Of a stretch of 30,030 nt of DNA, positions 25,033 to 30,030 are shown piece by piece; position 1 is the stretch's first letter; the number at the start of each line of letters is the position of its first letter. The stretch is from Methanolobus sp. UBA118. GTDB lineage: Archaea > Halobacteriota > Methanosarcinia > Methanosarcinales > Methanosarcinaceae. The stretch covers positions 1-30,030 of the forward strand of contig DACO01000123.1 in NCBI GenBank assembly GCA_002508635.1, given 5' to 3'. Under the pieces are notes generated by a model. It did not search any database. It saw nothing but the letters and a program-made list of their open reading frames with translations, and was not told where the DNA came from. The position numbers were made by a program, and so were the translations under genes.

Positions 25033-25830
25033 ATGAGTATGGAGTACTTTGCTGGCATTTCTGATGCCCTGAGACTTACTTTCGTACAGGTTATGATACT
25101 GGCTAACCTGTCAATTGGTATTTTCCTTATTGGAATGTATATAAATCTGAAAAAATGGGGTATGGGTTCCACCGGATATGGTCTTGAACCCTCAGGCAGT
25201 ATTTTTGCGTTCCCCAAGATGCTCGCATATCAGATGAGCGAACATGCACATATACATAATCAATCTGTGCTGGAAACATTCTTCCTGGATATTCTATTCC
25301 AGAGAAGGATCTTACAAAGAAGTCCGCTCAGATGGTTTATGCACTTCACCATATTCTTTGGATGGATGGCACTCTTTGCACTTTCACTTGCGATGTTCCT
25401 CGTTGAAATGATATTCCTTATAGGCGAGGAGGTAGGATATGCACATTCACTACCTGAATTCCTCGAACCTGTGGTATTCAGAGAGTTACTCGCAGTACCA
25501 AATGACGTATTCAGTTACATATTGCTTGTAGGTATCGTAATAGCAATATACAGAAGGCTTTTCATGACAAAGGTAAGAGAAGCAACTATAGCATACGACT
25601 CAATCCTTCTTATAGGACTTACAGTCATCACGATAACAGGATTTGTTGCAGACGGAATCAGGACCGGAAGATTCTGGGGATTTGACATGCCAATCGAGTA
25701 TGCACCACCTGCAGCACTGTTCCACGTGGTTATTTCACTGCTGTTCTGTATAGCATACATACCCTTCAGTAAATACATACACATGATAGCAATACCGCTT
25801 GCACTCCTTGCAAATAAAGGAGGAGAATAA
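25033..25830 (+). CDS. hdrE: Heterodisulfide reductase membrane subunit HdrE (b-type cytochrome)
   Basis: The 265 residues contain five membrane helices, at about 13-37, 103-130, 157-176, 186-207 and 228-258. Histidines in or near them (H104, H231, H250) are candidate haem b ligands. The family carries electrons from reduced methanophenazine to HdrD for reduction of the CoM-S-S-CoB heterodisulfide, the last step of methanogenesis, coupled to proton translocation. HdrE occurs only in cytochrome-containing methanogens, which fixes the broad lineage. The ATG is preceded by GGAG, and hdrD begins two bases after the stop codon. Confidence 0.96.
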   Translation: MSMEYFAGISDALRLTFVQVMILANLSIGIFLIGMYINLKKWGMGSTGYGLEPSGSIFAFPKMLAYQMSEHAHIHNQSVLETFFLDILFQRRILQRSPLRWFMHFTIFFGWMALFALSLAMFLVEMIFLIGEEVGYAHSLPEFLEPVVFRELLAVPNDVFSYILLVGIVIAIYRRLFMTKVREATIAYDSILLIGLTVITITGFVADGIRTGRFWGFDMPIEYAPPAALFHVVISLLFCIAYIPFSKYIHMIAIPLALLANKGGE

Positions 25831-25832
25831 TA

Positions 25833-27077
25833 ATGGCTAAGCGCGAACCTTCAATTAATACAGAAAACTTTACAGCTGTTCAGTTAATGGAACTTGATTC
25901 ATGCAGCCGCTGTGGCGAATGTGTGAACTGGTGTCCAACCTACGATGCTTCCGGAGAGGATCCGGGTCTTGCACCAAGGGACAAGATTCTCAGATGGAGA
26001 GAATACATGAACAAGTCCTATGGCTTAAGAGCCAGGCTGTTCGGACCAAAGCAGATATCAGAAGAAGAAATCGAAGAATTCAAGGATGATGTATATGGTT
26101 GTACCACATGCGGAATGTGTGCGACGGTATGTGAGTCAGCGATCAACACGGTCGAACTCTGGGAATCCATGCGTGCAAATCTTGTAAAGCGAGGTAACGG
26201 GCCTTTCGGTAAGCAGAGTGCTTTTCTCAAGCTCATCGGGGAGTACAAGAACCCTTATATGGAAGACAACGCAAACAGGGTCAACTGGCTTCCTGAAGAT
26301 GTAAAGGTCGAGGATGAAGCTGAGATTCTTTACTTCGGAGGATGTACCGCAGAGCTCAAGCAGAGAAAACTTGCACTTGCAACTACACGTCTGCTGAACA
26401 AGCTCGACATCAAGTTCACAATGCTCGGTGAAGACGAGATCTGCTGTGGATCAGCACTCATCAGGACCGGTCAGTACTTCATCAACGATACTGCAAAGGA
26501 AAATGCCCAGAAGAACATCGACAACATCAAGGCAAGGGGTGCAAAGATCGTACTCTACGCATGTGCAGGTTGTTTCAGGGCATCACTTATCGACTGGCCA
26601 AGGCTCACAGGAAAGGAACTCCCTTTCAAGGTAATGCATATCACAGAGTACTTGCAGGGCCTTATCGAGAAGGGAGAGATCAAGTGGGAGAAGTCCATTG
26701 ACAAGAAGGTCACATACCACGACCCATGCCACCTTGGTCGCCACGTAGGTGTCTTCGAGCCACCAAGGGCTGTTCTCGAAGCAATTCCAGGTATCGAGTT
26801 TATCGAAATGGAAAGGATCGAAGAGAACCAGCGCTGCTGTGGAGCCGGCGGTGGTGTAAAAGCAGGTATTCCTGACCTTGCACTGGGAGTCGCATCAACA
26901 CGTGTTGACGATGCTCTTGCAACAGAAGCTGACCTTCTGTCAAGCGCCTGTCCGTTCTGTAAGAGGAACCTCAGTGACGGAAGAGATGCAGTTGGTGCAA
27001 AGGATCTTGAAGTGGAGGACGTTGTAGTTCTCGCTGCTGAGGCAATGGGAATCGACCTCAGTGACACACCTAAATGA
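25833..27077 (+). CDS. hdrD: Heterodisulfide reductase catalytic iron-sulfur subunit HdrD
   Basis: The 414 residues have two N-terminal [4Fe-4S] motifs (C24, C27, C30, C34; C90, C93, C96, C100) and two CCG domains. The first has CCGSALIRTG near 204 and CAGCFRAS near 243; the second has CCGAGGGVKAG near 333 and CPFCKRN near 371. The CCG cysteines hold the unusual noncubane clusters that cleave CoM-S-S-CoB. The protein is equivalent to a fusion of HdrC- and HdrB-like parts, as usual for HdrD. It faces the cytoplasm on HdrE. The two genes are separated by two bases, and a strong terminator follows hdrD. Nothing appears to be missing. Confidence 0.97.
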   Translation: MAKREPSINTENFTAVQLMELDSCSRCGECVNWCPTYDASGEDPGLAPRDKILRWREYMNKSYGLRARLFGPKQISEEEIEEFKDDVYGCTTCGMCATVCESAINTVELWESMRANLVKRGNGPFGKQSAFLKLIGEYKNPYMEDNANRVNWLPEDVKVEDEAEILYFGGCTAELKQRKLALATTRLLNKLDIKFTMLGEDEICCGSALIRTGQYFINDTAKENAQKNIDNIKARGAKIVLYACAGCFRASLIDWPRLTGKELPFKVMHITEYLQGLIEKGEIKWEKSIDKKVTYHDPCHLGRHVGVFEPPRAVLEAIPGIEFIEMERIEENQRCCGAGGGVKAGIPDLALGVASTRVDDALATEADLLSSACPFCKRNLSDGRDAVGAKDLEVEDVVVLAAEAMGIDLSDTPK

Positions 27078-27090
27078 TAACGAACACATA

Positions 27091-27129
27091 GGCAGAGTGA
27101 ACATTCACCCTGCCAATTCTAAATTTTTA
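27091..27129 (+). terminator. Terminator after hdrD
   Basis: GGCAG-A-GTGAA and TTCAC-C-CTGCC pair around a two-base loop (27091-27114), giving a ten-pair stem with one A/C mismatch. It is followed by AATTCTAAATTTTT. It starts 13 bases after the hdrD stop and separates the highly expressed hdr unit from the next genes. Confidence 0.75.
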
Positions 27130-27140
27130 GAGATAATCCA

Positions 27141-27150
27141 GATATACTTT
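27141..27150 (+). promoter_or_regulatory. TATA box of the DUF116-reductase operon
   Basis: GATATACTTT lies about 25 bases before the GTG at 27167 and ATG at 27173. The mRNA is predicted to be leaderless or nearly so; no ribosome binding site is present. Confidence 0.45.
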
Positions 27151-27166
27151 TCAATCCTACTTCTAT

Positions 27167-27811
27167 GTGCTCATGACCATACCTTATGATTTTCTTGGAA
27201 AAGTATTCATTATAATCGCCTTAATTGTTATTGCAGGAATACTGCTGGCACTGATACTGGGCGCCTACAGTTATAAGAAACGCAAGATACTATTCCCAAA
27301 TTTTACCCTCTTTGTGTTATACCTTTTCTACGGACCTGCTAAAATAATATGCAGGGTCTTTTTCATAAACGAGGCCATAGTGGATGAGATACTTGTGGAA
27401 GTGCGTAATGCCGTCATGATAGATAAATTTAAAAAAACCAAAGGAAATCGTGCAATATTCCTGCCACAGTGCATGCGTCATCCCGACTGCAAGGCACGTT
27501 GTGATCCGATCAAGGGATATGAGTGCAAAGTTTGCGGCCTTTGTGATATCAGCAGAATACATGAAGCTGCAAATGAACATGGATTTGACGTCTATATCAT
27601 ACCCGGAGGCAGTTTCGTAAAGAAAATAATCAAAACCCAAAGACCTGAAAGCTGCATAGGTGTGGCATGCTATCCGGAACTTACAGAATCCATGCAGGGA
27701 GCATCACCATTTATGGTAGTCCAGGGAGTTGCACTGAGAAAGGATGGATGCTTTGATACAAAGGTCGATGTAGACGAAGTTATAAGGAAAATGGAGGAAT
27801 GCGATGTATAG
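27167..27811 (+). CDS. DUF116 family membrane-anchored cysteine-rich protein (first copy)
   Basis: The 214 residues begin with a strong membrane helix (~12-34) and a second hydrophobic stretch (~43-66). A cytoplasmic DUF116 domain follows, with QCMRHPDCKARC (C102, C108, C112), ECKVCGLC (C120, C123, C126), GGSFVKKIIK and later cysteines C163, C168 and C195. The spacing suggests an iron-sulfur or other metal site. The family function is not established. The start is GTG 27167 or ATG 27173. It overlaps the next gene, a paralogue, by eight bases, and the set lies between hdrDE and a prenyl-reductase-like flavoprotein, suggesting work at the membrane in lipid or electron-carrier metabolism (inference). 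Confidence 0.85.
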   Translation: MLMTIPYDFLGKVFIIIALIVIAGILLALILGAYSYKKRKILFPNFTLFVLYLFYGPAKIICRVFFINEAIVDEILVEVRNAVMIDKFKKTKGNRAIFLPQCMRHPDCKARCDPIKGYECKVCGLCDISRIHEAANEHGFDVYIIPGGSFVKKIIKTQRPESCIGVACYPELTESMQGASPFMVVQGVALRKDGCFDTKVDVDEVIRKMEECDV

Positions 27812-28445
27812 TCTTTTAGGAGAGGCCATACTTGTAATTTCCGTCATATCCGTATTGCTGGCAAGTGTATCTCTGGCGGTAAGCAGGATGAATCTCAACC
27901 ACAATGTCTGGCTTGCAGGCTTCTTCGCAGAAGTTCTTGACTTCTTCTACCTGCCGGTAAAATTCTTTTTCTTCAGACTGTCCGACACCAGAAAACTCGA
28001 TAAGTGGATGGTTTCCCTGAAAAATATCGCTCATAGGAACAAATTTGCTAAAACAAGGACAAGAATGATAATAGCCCCCCATTGTATGCGTTTCCTTGAT
28101 TGCCCGGCATCCTCTACCAAATCCGGCATACAATGTGTTTCCTGCGGAAAATGTGTGTTCACCAGGCTTAAGGAAGATGCAGAAAAGTACGGCTACAAGC
28201 TTTATATCGTTACAGGCTCTTCCTTTGTGAAACACATCATCAAAGACGGGAAATATGAAGGCGCACTTCTGATCGCCTGCGACTACGAGCTTAATAAAGT
28301 AATGATGGGACTCAAAGGGAAAAACATTGTCACATATGGCGTTCCCATGCTCAATGACGGATGTTTTAACACAGAAGTTGAATACAGTGAACTTCTAGAA
28401 ACGCTTGAAATGTTTGATGTGAATCGAAAATACTACAACCTGTGA
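27804..28445 (+). CDS. DUF116 family membrane-anchored cysteine-rich protein (second copy)
   Basis: This 213-residue paralogue of the previous gene has a membrane helix at ~5-26 and a second hydrophobic stretch at ~36-59. The DUF116 domain follows: PHCMRFLDC (C94, C100), QCVSCGKC (C111, C114, C117), TGSSFVKHIIK (137-147), C159 and GCFNTE (C187). It lacks the extra cysteines equivalent to C112 and C163 of the first copy, so the two may differ in cofactor or form a heterodimer (inference). GGAGG six bases before the ATG lies inside the end of the first gene. The stop codon overlaps the GTG start of the flavoprotein gene, so all three are translationally coupled. Confidence 0.86.
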   Translation: MYSLLGEAILVISVISVLLASVSLAVSRMNLNHNVWLAGFFAEVLDFFYLPVKFFFFRLSDTRKLDKWMVSLKNIAHRNKFAKTRTRMIIAPHCMRFLDCPASSTKSGIQCVSCGKCVFTRLKEDAEKYGYKLYIVTGSSFVKHIIKDGKYEGALLIACDYELNKVMMGLKGKNIVTYGVPMLNDGCFNTEVEYSELLETLEMFDVNRKYYNL

Positions 28446-29608
28446 AACATATGTATGACCTTATTATTGTGGGTGGCGGCCCTGCAGGCTCAGCAGCAGG
28501 AAGGATAGCGGGAAAAGCAGGACTGAAGACACTGCTTCTAGAAAAAGAGATATTCCCACGATACAAGCCGTGCGGAGGAGCACTTTCGGACCATGCGATA
28601 TCACACCTTGATTTTGAGTTCCCTGACGAACTTATCGAAAAAGAACTATACGGAGCCAGGATCTGCTTCAGGGACCGGGTAATCGAGCGTTACAAGGACT
28701 ATCGCATAGCTGTGACGATCACACGTAGCAAGCTTGATAATTTTTTACTTTCTAAGGCTCAGGAATCAGGTATAGAGATCCTTCAGGGTGAAAAGGTCAT
28801 CTCCATATCAAACGAGGATGACCGTGTTCAGGTCAAAACTAAAAACTCATCATACGAATCCAGATTCGTCATAATAGCGACAGGATCGCAGGGTACCCTT
28901 AAGAATATCGTCCGCAGAAAGGACAGCAAAAAAGAATACGGAGTCTGTATAGTCACGGAAGTCGCGGAAGAGAACGAAAAGATAGACGATTACATCCGTG
29001 ACGGTATTGAAATGCGGTTCGGAGTTGCAGGCATGGGATACGGCTGGATATTTCCGCATGACAATTATTACTCTGTGGGAATAGGAGGACTTGCAAGTCT
29101 TTTATCAGATCCCAACAGTGCCATGAGGGAATATCTTGAGGACAACGGATTTGAAGAGAAATACAGGTTCAATGGTCATGTGATACCATGTGGTGGTTAC
29201 AAAAGGAAGATCACAGACCGGAGGATCCTGCTTAGTGGTGATGCAGCGGGCTTTGTAGACGCATTCAGCGGAGAGGGGTTGGCATATGCTATAAGATCCG
29301 GACAGATCGCAGCAGAGGTAATATCAGAAACATTGAACACAGGCAATAAAGATCTTACACATCTCAAAGAATACGAAAAAAGGTGTGACTTAGAATTCGG
29401 AGGGCATCTTAAGTATTCACTTGTCTTCGCAAAGATGATGCACAATTTCCCGGAAGTTTCTTTCAAGATATTCACAAGTGAAGAAGCTATCATCGACCAT
29501 TTCCTTGAGGTTGCAGCCTTCAGGTTAACTTACAAAGAGTATCTCAAGTGGCTGATCTTCAACTTCAGGCCCGGATGGCTTCTTAAAAATATATCCCGAA
29601 AAGCTTGA
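28442..29608 (+). CDS. Geranylgeranyl-reductase family FAD-dependent oxidoreductase
   Basis: The 388 residues have the N-terminal dinucleotide-binding motif DLIIVGGGPAGSAAG (6-20), PRYKPCGGALS (family Cys-containing motif), the second motif VIIATGSQG, YGWIFPHDNYYSVGIGG and the FAD-pyrophosphate motif LSGDAAGFVDAFSGEGLAYAI (~265-285). Family members saturate prenyl chains of archaeal lipids, menaquinone or chlorophyll. Two substrates are plausible here: the archaeal diether lipid precursor, or the prenyl side chain of methanophenazine, given hdrDE upstream (inference). The start is GTG 28442, overlapping the previous stop, or ATG 28451. The stop codon ends one base before the 3' end of the convergent RNase P RNA. 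Confidence 0.9.
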   Translation: MKHMYDLIIVGGGPAGSAAGRIAGKAGLKTLLLEKEIFPRYKPCGGALSDHAISHLDFEFPDELIEKELYGARICFRDRVIERYKDYRIAVTITRSKLDNFLLSKAQESGIEILQGEKVISISNEDDRVQVKTKNSSYESRFVIIATGSQGTLKNIVRRKDSKKEYGVCIVTEVAEENEKIDDYIRDGIEMRFGVAGMGYGWIFPHDNYYSVGIGGLASLLSDPNSAMREYLEDNGFEEKYRFNGHVIPCGGYKRKITDRRILLSGDAAGFVDAFSGEGLAYAIRSGQIAAEVISETLNTGNKDLTHLKEYEKRCDLEFGGHLKYSLVFAKMMHNFPEVSFKIFTSEEAIIDHFLEVAAFRLTYKEYLKWLIFNFRPGWLLKNISRKA

Positions 29609-29609
29609 T

Positions 29610-29983
29610 ATGAGTGAGGAGAGTAAGCTCCCTTCTGTTAATGCAATACATCTATCTGCCTGGCAGAAGATGCGCTCCAAAGAGCTGCATTGACGGCATT
29701 CGGCTAAGCGTCATAAACCCGGATGATCAAAGATCAATCCTTTTCGACTTGCACCCACGAGGATTCGCCGTTCCATCCGCAATCCATGCGACCTCAGCCT
29801 CTCAGCATCACAGCATTAACATGGTACGGTATCGTTTCTGTGCCAGCACGCAGAAAAACTGCATGAGTTGCAACGCAACTGCCCGGACTCTCGCCCGGTG
29901 CCCTTTACAGGCACTCGTGTGTTTAAATGGTGGGGAGACTTTCCTCAGGCCATAAGGCCCGGCAGCCGTCCTTCCTCTCTCAT
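29610..29983 (-). ncRNA. rnpB: RNase P RNA (archaeal type)
   Basis: Read on the minus strand, the conserved elements occur in order: GAGGAAAGTC (29946-29937), ACAGAAACGAT (29841-29831) and AGAAGGGAGCTTA (29636-29624), the universal core of RNase P RNA. The ends pair to form helix P1, ATGAGAGAGGA with TCCTCACTCAT, ten pairs with one A/A mismatch, giving a transcript of about 374 bases. A TATA box lies at the correct distance upstream. The RNA is the ribozyme that removes 5' leaders from pre-tRNAs with archaeal Rpp proteins. Its 3' end abuts the stop codon of the convergent reductase gene, so termination signals must lie inside that gene. Confidence 0.95.
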
Positions 29984-30008
29984 GAAAGTGAGCATAATCC
30001 TGCATAAC

Positions 30009-30022
30009 GTATATATGTTTCG
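30009..30022 (-). promoter_or_regulatory. Promoter of the RNase P RNA gene (BRE plus TATA box)
   Basis: On the minus strand CGAAACATATATAC combines a BRE-like CGAAA with a TATA element centred about 30 bases before the predicted RNA 5' end at 29983, the normal archaeal spacing. Confidence 0.7.
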
Positions 30023-30030
30023 CATAAGCC

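Noticed and set aside
29614..29955. Plus-strand open frame of 113 codons, and a minus-strand 65-codon frame at 29808-30005
   Set aside because: Both lie inside or across the RNase P RNA gene, whose conserved core and P1 pairing explain the sequence; neither has a recognisable protein family or ribosome binding site.

Overview
The window reads as chromosomal DNA of a methylotrophic, cytochrome-containing methanogen of the Methanosarcinales. The evidence is the membrane-bound heterodisulfide reductase pair hdrE-hdrD, an archaeal MCM helicase, an archaeal two-subunit pyruvate carboxylase with its biotin ligase, a geranylgeranyl-reductase-family flavoprotein, archaeal TATA-box promoters and an archaeal RNase P RNA. 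A Methanolobus- or Methanococcoides-like genus fits the moderate G+C, but I cannot name it from sequence alone. Gene density is high, and I see no insertion sequence, prophage, CRISPR array or tRNA.

Layout. (1) 1-4571, a polyphosphate-flavoured cluster: a membrane-anchored CHAD protein running off the left edge, a small 2x[4Fe-4S] ferredoxin upstream of it, a two-domain PPK2 phosphotransferase on the opposite strand, and a CYTH protein fused to an HD domain like the C-terminal part of Ppx/GppA. (2) 4659-14802, a signalling block: a CheR lacking its usual N-terminal domain, CheW, two very large membrane-segment-free chemoreceptors built from 13-14 HAMP-like units plus cysteine-rich PAS domains, and a divergent HTH-PAS regulator whose last PAS domain is also cysteine-rich. 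No CheA, CheB or CheY lies in the window. (3) 15065-19882, pycB-pycA-bpl and a small secreted S-layer-like protein; an 11-base motif is repeated at the same distance from the TATA element before pycB and before bpl, a candidate BirA operator. (4) 19921-24736, minus strand: TrmJ-like RNA methyltransferase, then a tight MCM - DUF424 - coiled-coil - coiled-coil run. (5) 25033-29608: hdrE-hdrD, a strong terminator, then an overlapping set of two DUF116 membrane proteins and a geranylgeranyl-reductase-like flavoprotein. (6) 29610-29983, minus strand: RNase P RNA with its own TATA box, its 3' end one base from the stop codon of the convergent reductase gene.

How the genes work together. HdrDE takes electrons from reduced methanophenazine to reduce CoM-S-S-CoB. 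The prenyl reductase two genes downstream could act on membrane lipids or on the methanophenazine side chain (inference). PycAB makes oxaloacetate from pyruvate after Bpl biotinylates PycB. The chemoreceptor/CheW/CheR block probably senses a cytoplasmic redox or metal signal through its Cys-PAS domains. The CHAD, CYTH-HD and PPK2 proteins probably bind, hydrolyse and use polyphosphate.
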